Shown here: positions 1 through 7,219 of the stretch, piece after piece
Layout: each line of letters opens with the position of its first letter
Position numbering within the stretch: position 1 is the first letter of the stretch
From: Shimia sagamensis
GTDB lineage: Bacteria; Pseudomonadota; Alphaproteobacteria; Rhodobacterales; Rhodobacteraceae
Assembly: GCF_900182745.1 (NCBI RefSeq)
Contig: NZ_FXTY01000002.1
Span: forward strand, 558,001-622,000
DNA: 64,000 bases
Direction: 5' to 3'
The notes under the pieces: model-generated
The model's input: the letters and a program-made list of their open reading frames with translations, nothing else
The model's database searches: none
Told to the model about the DNA's origin: nothing
Position numbers and translations under genes: made by a program

Positions 1-246
1 GGCGTCATCCTCATGATCATATGCGCCAGCATGGCCAAAGCTGAACAAGGTTGAGGCCTCGCGCACCGCTCGCGGCCCAAACCGCGCCCCACTGCGCCAT
101 TGCGTGCCAAAATCATAAGGGGCACCCATCACGGCCACATCAGCCTCGATCGCCTCCCAATCCGGCTGATAAGCCCGCTTTCCAAAGGTTGAAATTCCCA
201 CAAACGGCAAATCCAGCCGCCCACCTTCATAGCCATGTCCAGCCAT
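1..246 (-). CDS. Agmatinase/arginase-family ureohydrolase, N-terminal part
   Basis: Only the first 82 codons lie in the window; the gene runs off the left edge. The translation contains GAPYDFGTQWRSGARFGPRA around residues 38-57, the substrate-loop signature of agmatinase, guanidinobutyrase and related manganese ureohydrolases, which release urea from guanidino compounds. The ATG at 246 is preferred because GGGAG lies six bases upstream; an ATG two codons earlier would touch the ribosome site. It is divergent from imuA. The Mn-binding His/Asp residues lie outside the window, so the exact substrate (agmatine, guanidinobutyrate, other) cannot be decided. Confidence 0.85.
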   Translation of the reverse strand, partial: MAGHGYEGGRLDLPFVGISTFGKRAYQPDWEAIEADVAVMGAPYDFGTQWRSGARFGPRAVREASTLFSFGHAGAYDHEDDA

Positions 247-313
247 TGTCATCTCCCTGTTTGCAACGACGGTGACGGATTTTTACCCCGCCGTAAAGCA
301 CGTGCTATATTGA

Positions 314-328
314 GAACGAAAGCGGAAC
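314..328 (+). promoter_or_regulatory. LexA (SOS) box upstream of imuA
   Basis: The sequence GAACGAAAGCGGAAC matches the alphaproteobacterial LexA operator GAAC-N7-GAAC exactly (equivalently GTTC-N7-GTTC on the other strand). It lies 17 bases before the imuA start, where a repressor would block transcription. It implies DNA-damage induction of imuA. It could also affect the divergent ureohydrolase promoter, but it lies further from that start (68 bases). Confidence 0.85.
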
Positions 329-344
329 ATGCTACATTGCCATC

Positions 345-962
345 ATGGCCACCCACCTCCTCAAACGCGCACCGTCCCGCCCGGCAGATGCCCTTTCTCC
401 CTTGCCCGAGGTGGCGCTGATCTTGGCACGCCTACACGAAGCCTGCGGCCCGGCGCGGTACAGCTTTGCTTTGTGGCTGGCACATCAGGCCAAAGGCCCG
501 CTGTTCTGGATTGCCCCGGATTGGGGCGCCGCCCCGCTCCATCCGGCGGGCATGGCGCCTTTTCTCAACCCTGGCAGTGTGACCTTTGTCAGCCCCCGTC
601 GTCCGGAAGAAGTGCTCTGGACCATGGAAGAGGTTCTGCGCGCCGGCACCGTGCCTCTGGTGGTGGCCGACCTGCCCGGCCCGCCTGCACTTACCCCCGT
701 GCGCCGTCTGCATCTGGCCGCCGAAACCGGCGCAAAGGCCAGCGGCATGGCCCCTCTGGGATTGATCCTGACCCCCGGCGAAGGTGGCGCGCAAGGCATC
801 GAAAGCCGCTGGCACATGGCGCAGGATCACCGCGCCAACACAGACGCCTGGTCCCTCACCCGCCTGCGCGCCCGCAACGCGCCCCCACAAAGCTGGCAAC
901 TCACCGGGTTGCCCCATGCTCCCAAGCTGACCTCACGCGGCAGCGATGCCGAGATAGCCTGA
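345..962 (+). CDS. imuA: ImuA-family SOS mutagenesis protein (RecA/SulA-like)
   Basis: This 205-residue protein resembles the short RecA-like ImuA proteins of Rhodobacterales: PEVALILARLHEACGPAR near the start, then a RecA-core-like segment with WIAPDW, and a C-terminal stretch with WxLTRLRARNAPP. ImuA normally works with ImuB and the error-prone polymerase DnaE2 in damage-induced mutagenesis. The perfect LexA box just upstream supports the call. Oddly, imuB does not follow: the next gene is a TetR regulator on the opposite strand whose end overlaps the imuA end by 30 bases. The last nine or so residues therefore come from shared sequence and may be a rearranged tail. No Walker A motif is evident, which is usual for this family. 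Confidence 0.8.
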   Translation: MATHLLKRAPSRPADALSPLPEVALILARLHEACGPARYSFALWLAHQAKGPLFWIAPDWGAAPLHPAGMAPFLNPGSVTFVSPRRPEEVLWTMEEVLRAGTVPLVVADLPGPPALTPVRRLHLAAETGAKASGMAPLGLILTPGEGGAQGIESRWHMAQDHRANTDAWSLTRLRARNAPPQSWQLTGLPHAPKLTSRGSDAEIA

Positions 963-1553
963 CGCCGCCCGCATCACCCGTGCCTGCAACGCGGCTGTAT
1001 CAGTCTCCCCACGCAGCAAAGCACCATCAATCATACCACGACACAGCGACAACAGATCCAGCGCCGCCACCTCCACATCTGTCACCGCATGCCGCCGCAA
1101 CACCCGCTGCAACACGTCCAAAATTGCCGCCGTCAGGGCCGCGCCCTCTTCCGACAACGGCACCAAAGCCGCCGCGCGATCCAAAGCTTGCGACAACTGC
1201 GGCCAACCCTTCTGATGTGCAATGGTCGCCGCCACCAAAGCTGCCAAAGCCTCCGGCAACTCTTCCTCCTGATGCACCACCTCCGCCGCTTGCAACCCGC
1301 TCAACAGCCGCGCCCGCTTAGCCCGCACCATCTCCGCAACGATCGATTCCTTGTTGGGGAAATACTGATAGAGCGATCCCACGGACACACCCGCCCGCTC
1401 CGCCACCGCATTGGTGTTAAACCCTTCAAAGCCCTGCGCCACCAGAATGTGAGCCGAGGCTTGCGTGATGGCATCCACTGTTGCTTGCGCACGCGCCTGA
1501 CGCGGCTTTTTGCGTGGTTTTGCAGGAGGTTGCACAGAAATCTTCACAGGCAT
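933..1553 (-). CDS. TetR/AcrR-family transcriptional regulator
   Basis: A 206-residue repressor-type protein. The N-terminal helix-turn-helix is clear: ATVDAITQASAHILVAQGFE followed by TNAVAERAGVSVGSLYQYFPNKE at about residues 48-70. The C-terminal ligand domain is of the generic TetR kind. The ATG at 1553 is chosen because upstream codons give an implausible Cys-rich leader and the protein then starts with the usual basic tail. It is divergent from an SDR gene with a perfect inverted repeat between them, so it probably represses itself and the SDR. Its ligand is unknown. Its 3' end overlaps imuA tail to tail. Confidence 0.88.
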   Translation of the reverse strand: MPVKISVQPPAKPRKKPRQARAQATVDAITQASAHILVAQGFEGFNTNAVAERAGVSVGSLYQYFPNKESIVAEMVRAKRARLLSGLQAAEVVHQEEELPEALAALVAATIAHQKGWPQLSQALDRAAALVPLSEEGAALTAAILDVLQRVLRRHAVTDVEVAALDLLSLCRGMIDGALLRGETDTAALQARVMRAASGYLGIAAA

Positions 1554-1572
1554 AGCAAAGCGAGTCCAAAAC

Positions 1573-1588
1573 GTGAGCAATAACTCAC
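1573..1588. promoter_or_regulatory. Palindromic operator for the TetR regulator
   Basis: GTGAG-CAATAA-CTCAC is a perfect 5+6+5 inverted repeat in the 72-base gap between the divergent TetR and SDR genes. A TTGACT hexamer at 1592 could be part of the rightward promoter. Size, symmetry and place fit a TetR-family dimer site; binding itself is inferred. Confidence 0.65.
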
Positions 1589-1625
1589 ATATTGACTGAA
1601 ACACGCAGCAACACAAGGCTTACCT

Positions 1626-2363
1626 ATGCCACACTTCGCCCACCACAGTATTCTGATCACTGGCGCCACCGGCGGCATTGGCCGCGCGCTCACCCGCGCC
1701 CTCACAGAGGCCGGGGCATTGGTCATCGCCACGGGCCGCAGCGCGCAAGCTTTGGACCGTCTGACAGGTGCCTCACCGGAAGCACTGAAGAAAATTCAGG
1801 CGGATCTCTCCAATGCCGAGGGACGTGACGCCCTGCTGGCACAAATTCAAGGCTACCATGTCTCCGGCATCATCCACGCAGCGGGCGTGCAGTTTGCCCA
1901 AAACATCCCTGAAGGCCTCACCAAACATCCACGCCAATCCGAGCTGGAACTGGCCCTCAACCTGCAAGCTCCAATCCATCTGACCAGCGCCCTGCTCCCC
2001 ACTCTGGCACAGCACCCCAAACCCTTTGTCTCCGCCATCACCTCGTCACTGGCCCTTGCCCCCAAACGTGACGCCCCCACTTACTGCGCCACCAAAGCAG
2101 GCCTGCGCCACTACTTGCGCGCTCTGCGCTATCAATGTGCCGATGCCATTCCGCAGCTGCTGGTGAACGAAGTTCTGCCCGCACTGGTGGACACCCCCAT
2201 GACCGCCGGGCGCGGCACCGGCAAAGACAGCCCGGACAAAGTGGCCACACAAATCCTACGTGGGCTTGTTGATCAGAAATCAGAAACCTGGATTGGCAAA
2301 GCCCGTCTGCTGCGCGGCATCAATAGGATCAGCCCCTCTTTGGCGGCACGCATTTTGCGATAG
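1626..2363 (+). CDS. Short-chain dehydrogenase/reductase, DltE-like
   Basis: A 245-residue SDR with the nucleotide-binding TGATGGIG at residues 12-19, an NAG-like HAAG segment, and the catalytic YCATK with Tyr153 and Lys157. The unusual C-terminus (IGKARLLRGINRISPSLAARIL) resembles DltE-type SDRs, whose substrates are largely unknown. It starts 72 bases from the divergent TetR gene and is probably repressed by it, so the substrate or a related compound may be the TetR ligand. Intact and of normal length for the family. No convincing ribosome site is seen before the ATG. Confidence 0.85.
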   Translation: MPHFAHHSILITGATGGIGRALTRALTEAGALVIATGRSAQALDRLTGASPEALKKIQADLSNAEGRDALLAQIQGYHVSGIIHAAGVQFAQNIPEGLTKHPRQSELELALNLQAPIHLTSALLPTLAQHPKPFVSAITSSLALAPKRDAPTYCATKAGLRHYLRALRYQCADAIPQLLVNEVLPALVDTPMTAGRGTGKDSPDKVATQILRGLVDQKSETWIGKARLLRGINRISPSLAARILR

Positions 2364-2435
2364 TCACGCGCAAAAACGACACGTCCAAGTCGAATTCCCT
2401 CTAGTCATCGCGTCGCAAACCGCCATGCTGCCCCC

Positions 2436-3695
2436 ATGCGCATGATCATCACCTTCTCGGCCCTGTTCCTCTCGGTCATCCTTTTGCAACTCAGCTCCGG
2501 CGGCGTGGGGCCTCTGGATGCGCTGTCCGGCATCGCGCTGAATTTCACCACAGAACAGATTGGCCTCTTGGGCTCGGCGCATTTTCTGGGGTTCTTCATC
2601 GGCTGTTGGTGGTCACCGCGTTTGATGGGCAGCGTCGGCCACTCCCGCGCCTTTGCCACCTTCACCGCGATGGGGGCTATCGGTCTTCTCGGTCACTTCA
2701 TTGTCGTGGATCCCTACGCCTGGGCACTCATGCGCGTGGCCTCCGGCCTCTGCGTGGCGGGCTGTTTCACCGTGGTCGAGGCGTGGCTGCAATCCAAAGT
2801 CACCAACGAAAACAGAGGCCGCGCCATGGGCACCTACCGCGTGGTCGACATGGTCGCCTCTCTTGGTGCGCAACTGGTGATCAGTGTTTTGGAGCCAGCC
2901 TCTTATGTGTCTTACAACCTGCTTGCTCTGATCTGCTGCGCCGCGCTTTTGCCCATCACGCTGACAACATCTCCACAACCCAAAACCCCCAAAGCCCCGC
3001 GCCTGCGCCCGAAACTGGCGTATGAACGCTCCCCACTGGCGGTTGCCGGCGTGATTGTCGCCGCGCTGAGCTCCGCCTCTTTCCGCATGGTTGGACCTGT
3101 TTACGGCACCGAAGTGGGGCTGCAAATTGGACAAATTGCATGGTTCCTTGCAGCCTTTGTTCTGGGCGGCGCCATTGCCCAATATCCCGTCGGTTGGCTG
3201 GCCGACAAATTTGACCGTCGTTGGGTGCTGATCTGGCTGTCTGCCGCTGCGGTGTTGTCCTGCGCCACCACTGTCACCATGGGCGCCAGCAGCACGGCCA
3301 TGATTATGCTCAATGCAACCTTCTTTGGCTTCACCTCTTTCCCGATCTATTCGGTCTCTGCCGCCCACGCGAATGATTTTGCCACGTCTGAGGAACGGGT
3401 CGAACTCTCCGCCGCACTGATGTTCTTCTTTGCCGTGGGCGCCATTGGCACCCCGCTTTTTGCTTCTGGTCTAATCGAGCGGTTTGGTCCCTCCGCCCTC
3501 TTCATCATGATTGCCGCAGGACATGCGCTTCTGATTGTCTTTGGCCTGACCCGTATGTTGGCACGGCCCACTGCCGAGCGCCGCACGCGATATGTCTACG
3601 CACCGCGTACGTCTTTCACCGTCGGTCGCATCACAAAGCGTCAGCGTGAGAAGCCCAACCGAACCGAAGAAACACCCCAAAAAGACGACAAATAG
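2436..3695 (+). CDS. MFS transporter, YcaD-like
   Basis: A 419-residue integral membrane protein with about 12 hydrophobic segments. GCWWSPRLMGSVGHSRAF in the loop after TM2 and GWLADKFDRRWVL in the loop after TM8 are the paired MFS signature loops. EAWLQSKVTNENRGRAMGTY in the first half is typical of the YcaD branch of putative sugar/drug exporters. The protein ends in a basic, charged 45-residue cytoplasmic tail. The substrate is not predictable. It lies 72 bases after the SDR in the same direction and may be cotranscribed. Confidence 0.88.
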   Translation: MRMIITFSALFLSVILLQLSSGGVGPLDALSGIALNFTTEQIGLLGSAHFLGFFIGCWWSPRLMGSVGHSRAFATFTAMGAIGLLGHFIVVDPYAWALMRVASGLCVAGCFTVVEAWLQSKVTNENRGRAMGTYRVVDMVASLGAQLVISVLEPASYVSYNLLALICCAALLPITLTTSPQPKTPKAPRLRPKLAYERSPLAVAGVIVAALSSASFRMVGPVYGTEVGLQIGQIAWFLAAFVLGGAIAQYPVGWLADKFDRRWVLIWLSAAAVLSCATTVTMGASSTAMIMLNATFFGFTSFPIYSVSAAHANDFATSEERVELSAALMFFFAVGAIGTPLFASGLIERFGPSALFIMIAAGHALLIVFGLTRMLARPTAERRTRYVYAPRTSFTVGRITKRQREKPNRTEETPQKDDK

Positions 3696-3818
3696 ACCTC
3701 AAATTTGCACCTCCGCGATACAGCCGCAATACAGACGCAATACCGACGTGGAAATTCGCCTGTGGAACTGGACTTATCTTTGGGCTAATGGGGTTTGAAA
3801 CAGTTAAGGGACACCCAC

Positions 3819-5534
3819 ATGGCGCGCCATCTGATCACCTCGGCCTTGCCGTATATCAACGGCATCAAACACCTCGGCAACCTTGTTGGCAGCCAGCTGC
3901 CAGCCGATCTGTTCGCCCGCTACATGCGTGCGCGCGGCAACGAAGTGCTGTTCCTCTGCGCCACTGACGAACACGGCACTCCCGCCGAATTGGCCGCTGC
4001 AAAAGCTGGTAAGGATGTCGCCGATTACTGTGCCGAAATGCACGGCGTGCAGACCAAGATTGCCGACGGCTTCCGCCTGAGTTTTGACCACTATGGCCGC
4101 TCCTCCAGCGCGGAAAACCACGCGCTGACCCAACACTTCGCGGGCCGCTTGGCCGACATGGGCCTGATCCGTGAAGTGTCTGAAAAGATGGTCTATTCCA
4201 ATGCAGACGGCCGCTTCCTTCCAGACCGTTACATCGAAGGCACCTGCCCCAACTGCGGCTTTGAGAGCGCACGCGGCGATCAGTGTGACAACTGCACCAA
4301 ACAGCTGGATCCAACCGATCTGATCAACCCCTACTCCACCATTTCAGGTTCCACCGATCTTGAAGAGCGCGAGACCAAACACCTGTTCCTCTGCCAATCG
4401 CAGATGCGTGAGAAACTGCAAGCCTGGATCGACAGCAAAGGTGACTGGCCGATCCTGACCACGTCGATTGCAAACAAATGGCTGAACGACGGCGATGGCC
4501 TGCAAGACCGCGGCATCACCCGCGATCTCGACTGGGGTGTACCCGTTAAGAAAGGCGGCGAAGACTGGCCCGGCATGGAAGGCAAAGTCTTCTACGTCTG
4601 GTTCGACGCCCCCATCGAATACATCGCCTGCGCCCAGGAATGGGTTGCCGCCGAAAAAGGCACCGACTGGGAACGCTGGTGGCGCACCGACAAAGGCGCG
4701 GACGACGTGACCTACACCCAGTTCATGGGCAAAGATAACGTTCCGTTCCACACGCTGTCCTTCCCGGCCACCATTTTGGGTTCTGAAGAACCATGGAAGG
4801 CTGTGGATTACATCAAGTCTTTCAACTACTTGAATTATGACGGCGGTCAATTCTCCACTTCACGTGGGCGTGGCGTCTTCATGGATCAAGCGCTTGAAAT
4901 CCTACCATCCGACTACTGGCGCTGGTGGCTCTTGTCTCACGCCCCGGAAAGCTCCGATAGTGAGTTTACTTGGGAAAACTTCCAGCAATCTGTGAACAAA
5001 GACCTCGCAGACGTGCTTGGCAACTTCGTCAGCCGAGTCACCAAATTCTGCCGCTCCAAGTTTGGCGAAGTAGTGCCCGCGGGTGGCGAACTGGGAGAAA
5101 CAGAACAGGCCCTAATTGCCGAGCTGACCACCCGAATGCGCTCCTACGAAGACCACATGACTGCCATGGAGGTCCGCAAATCAGCGCAGGAACTGCGCGC
5201 GATTTGGGTCGCAGGCAACGAATACTTACAAACTGCTGCACCATGGTCAACTTTCAAGACAGACCCGGAAAAAGCCGCTGCGCAAATCCGTCTCGCCTTG
5301 AATTTGATACGGTTTTACGCGGTGATTTCAGCACCTTTCATTCCCGACGCCTCAGAAACCCTGATGGCTGCAATGCAAACCGAAGACACAAATTGGCCGG
5401 ATGACGTGGCTGCAGCCCTCGAAACGCTGCAACCCGGTCACCCCTTCGCAGTGCCGGATGTCACATTCCGCAAAATCAGCGATGATGAACGCGAAGAGTG
5501 GCAAGAAAAGTTCGCAGGCAAACGCAAAAGCTAA
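3819..5534 (+). CDS. metG: Methionyl-tRNA synthetase
   Basis: A 571-residue class I aminoacyl-tRNA synthetase that charges initiator and elongator tRNA-Met. The HIGH motif appears as HLGN at residues 18-21 and the KMSKS equivalent as FSTSRG at 345-350, the form found in the archaeal-like/type 1 bacterial enzymes. One zinc knuckle is complete (C143, C146, C156, C159). The C-terminal tRNA-binding EMAP domain of some MetRS is absent. The ATG at 3819 has AAGGG eight bases upstream; an earlier in-frame ATG at 3795 has no such site. A strong terminator follows. Confidence 0.96.
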   Translation: MARHLITSALPYINGIKHLGNLVGSQLPADLFARYMRARGNEVLFLCATDEHGTPAELAAAKAGKDVADYCAEMHGVQTKIADGFRLSFDHYGRSSSAENHALTQHFAGRLADMGLIREVSEKMVYSNADGRFLPDRYIEGTCPNCGFESARGDQCDNCTKQLDPTDLINPYSTISGSTDLEERETKHLFLCQSQMREKLQAWIDSKGDWPILTTSIANKWLNDGDGLQDRGITRDLDWGVPVKKGGEDWPGMEGKVFYVWFDAPIEYIACAQEWVAAEKGTDWERWWRTDKGADDVTYTQFMGKDNVPFHTLSFPATILGSEEPWKAVDYIKSFNYLNYDGGQFSTSRGRGVFMDQALEILPSDYWRWWLLSHAPESSDSEFTWENFQQSVNKDLADVLGNFVSRVTKFCRSKFGEVVPAGGELGETEQALIAELTTRMRSYEDHMTAMEVRKSAQELRAIWVAGNEYLQTAAPWSTFKTDPEKAAAQIRLALNLIRFYAVISAPFIPDASETLMAAMQTEDTNWPDDVAAALETLQPGHPFAVPDVTFRKISDDEREEWQEKFAGKRKS

Positions 5535-5543
5535 CCTACCAAA

Positions 5544-5576
5544 GCGCGGCCCAACAGCCGCGCCTTTTTCTTTTTT
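5544..5576 (+). terminator. Rho-independent terminator of metG
   Basis: GCGCGGC-CCAACA-GCCGCGC forms a perfect seven-pair GC stem, followed by CTTTTTCTTTTTT. It begins ten bases after the metG stop. Confidence 0.9.
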
Positions 5577-5704
5577 GCCGGCCGAAAAATGGCAGCCGTG
5601 TCGATCTATGTGACAAAGATCAAAGTCTCCCCCCTCGACACAGGCTACACCCTCGGACAAGATGAAAGCGTGCAGCCATGTTTGCACCTAAAGGAGATTG
5701 ATCG

Positions 5705-5860
5705 ATGGAAGCCATCCTGAACGTATTCTGGAGCGTTATTGAAGCGCTCCCCCCAGTTGTATCTGCGTCCGTGCTGATGTTGGGCATCAGCGTGTTGGTC
5801 GCCTTGCTTCTGGGATTTATCGTTGCAAGTCTTGCATCTGGCAAAGAAGTCCGGAGCTAG
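5705..5860 (+). CDS. Small single-pass membrane protein (51 residues)
   Basis: An ATG preceded at seven bases by AAGGAGA opens a 51-codon frame. The product has an amphipathic start (MEAILNVFWSVIEALPPVV), one hydrophobic helix at about residues 20-42 and a short charged tail ending KEVRS. The strong ribosome site, clean hydrophobic helix and place between the metG terminator and tRNA-Leu make it a likely real gene. No family is recognised. It could be a regulator or subunit of a membrane complex, but nothing in the context says which. Confidence 0.65.
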   Translation: MEAILNVFWSVIEALPPVVSASVLMLGISVLVALLLGFIVASLASGKEVRS

Positions 5861-5893
5861 AGAGAAAACTACACCCAGTTTTCAGATGGTTAC

Positions 5894-5980
5894 TGGTACC
5901 CGCGACCGGACTCGAACCGGTACGGCCTATACGGCCTAGAGATTTTAAGTCTCCTGTGTCTACCATTCCACCACGCGGGC
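5894..5980 (-). tRNA. tRNA-Leu (anticodon TAA)
   Basis: The 87-base minus-strand sequence starts GCCCGCGTGG and ends CGCGGGTACCA, with a seven-pair acceptor stem (one G-T), the CCA encoded, GGTTCGAGTCC in the T arm and the long variable arm of a type II tRNA. The anticodon loop reads CTTAAAA, giving TAA. Confidence 0.95.
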
Positions 5981-6049
5981 AACCAACACGCCAACCAAAG
6001 TCAGCGGCGCGACAATAGCCGCTTTAGTTCTGGTGTAAAGTGCGGAAGG

Positions 6050-6604
6050 TTAGAGCTTTTCGCCCGGTGCCATATTTGTTGGCGCCGGTTTATACAAACT
6101 GCGTTCGGGCAACCACGGGTTCAGCTCTAACGCTGCCGCAAGGGCATCCTGCCCTTCCGCGGTGCGGCCCAATCCGATCAAGGTTAAGGCGCGGCCAGAC
6201 AAAGCGGCGATGTGCTTGGGCGACAGTGCAATCGCCCTATCCAAATCAGACAGTGCCGCCTCAAAATCCTGACGCAGGAAATTCACAAACGCCCGCTGAT
6301 TGTAGCCCTCTGCGAATTCGGGACAGTATCGAATAAGCCGATCAAAATCTTCGCGCGCACCGAGCAGATCCCACGCGGATCGTTTTTGCATACCTCGGTC
6401 CAGAATTTCTTGTGCAACCTCATCTGGTGCGTCAGTCCAGAACTGCCACATGTCATTGGAAATTTCTTGCGCGGTCTGCTGGTCGTCTGCCTTTTGAACC
6501 CGCGCAATGAGCCTATCGACGGCTGCGGAGTGATCTGGGGCTTTGGGACACTCCGCAGCCGAAGACGTGCCCGCAATCAGGAAAGCGACAACAAAGAGTT
6601 TCAT
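6050..6604 (-). CDS. Exported tetratricopeptide-repeat protein
   Basis: A 184-residue protein with a signal peptide (MKLFVVAFLIAGTSSAA, then ECPKAP). The second half contains about two to three TPR helices pairs, visible as LLGAREDFDRLIRYCPEFAE, then NFLRQDFEAALSDLDRAIAL and TLIGLGRTAEGQDALAAALE. TPRs bind partner proteins or peptides, so this is likely a periplasmic adaptor. ATG at 6604 is preferred over the GTG at 6619 because it begins a normal signal sequence; neither has a good ribosome site. Similar small TPR proteins are common and uncharacterised in Rhodobacterales. Confidence 0.8.
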   Translation of the reverse strand: MKLFVVAFLIAGTSSAAECPKAPDHSAAVDRLIARVQKADDQQTAQEISNDMWQFWTDAPDEVAQEILDRGMQKRSAWDLLGAREDFDRLIRYCPEFAEGYNQRAFVNFLRQDFEAALSDLDRAIALSPKHIAALSGRALTLIGLGRTAEGQDALAAALELNPWLPERSLYKPAPTNMAPGEKL

Positions 6605-6640
6605 ACCAAATGCTGCCACGTGACACGCCGATCAACAAAG

Positions 6641-7114
6641 TCACATCTCCGCGAGCCCAGTCTCCTTTACCGCTTGCATCGCCACATATGTGGAGGTGCT
6701 GGCAACATGTGGCAATGCAGAGATCTTCTCGCCTAAGACATGTCGATAGGCCGCCATATTGGTTGTCCTGACTTTCAGCAGATAGTCAAAATGACTGGCA
6801 ATCATATGTGCCTGCTCGATCTCTGGCACCTCTGCAACAGCGGCATTAAAGGCCCGCAACGCTTTTTCACGTGTTTCTGACAGCTTCACTTCAACAAAAG
6901 CTACGTGATCAAGTCCCAAACGAATTGGGTCCAGCAACGCGCGGTAGCCCGTAATCACGCCATCGCTCTCCAACCGACGCAACCGCGCCTGCGTTGGGCT
7001 TTTGGATAAGCCAATTTCCCGCGCAAGATCCGTGATTGAAATGCGGCCATCTCGCCCCAGCACATCCAGAATCGCACGATCGAAGCGATCCAAATCAGTT
7101 TGCGCGTTTTGCAC
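6641..7114 (-). CDS. putR: Lrp/AsnC-family regulator, probable proline-catabolism activator
   Basis: A 157-residue Lrp-type protein with an N-terminal HTH (RISITDLAREIGLSKSPTQARLRRLESDGVI) and a C-terminal RAM effector domain. It is divergent from putA, as PutR is in Rhodobacter and Agrobacterium, where PutR activates putA in response to proline. The GTG at 7114 is chosen because GGAGG ends six bases before it; the longer frame to 7201 would put the ribosome site inside the coding sequence. Specificity rests on the neighbour and the family. Confidence 0.88.
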   Translation of the reverse strand: MQNAQTDLDRFDRAILDVLGRDGRISITDLAREIGLSKSPTQARLRRLESDGVITGYRALLDPIRLGLDHVAFVEVKLSETREKALRAFNAAVAEVPEIEQAHMIASHFDYLLKVRTTNMAAYRHVLGEKISALPHVASTSTYVAMQAVKETGLAEM

Positions 7115-7219
7115 TGTAATCCTCCAAAACATTTTCCATTTCGGCCAGCCGATCCACAATAATTGGTCAAACGGCCTGCGAATACAAAGGTATACTGACA
7201 CAAACCACAGGAGACATCC

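Noticed and set aside
2613-3368. A 251-codon minus-strand frame inside the MFS transporter
   Set aside because: The transporter has convincing MFS loops; the opposite frame is low-complexity Gly/His/Arg shadow.
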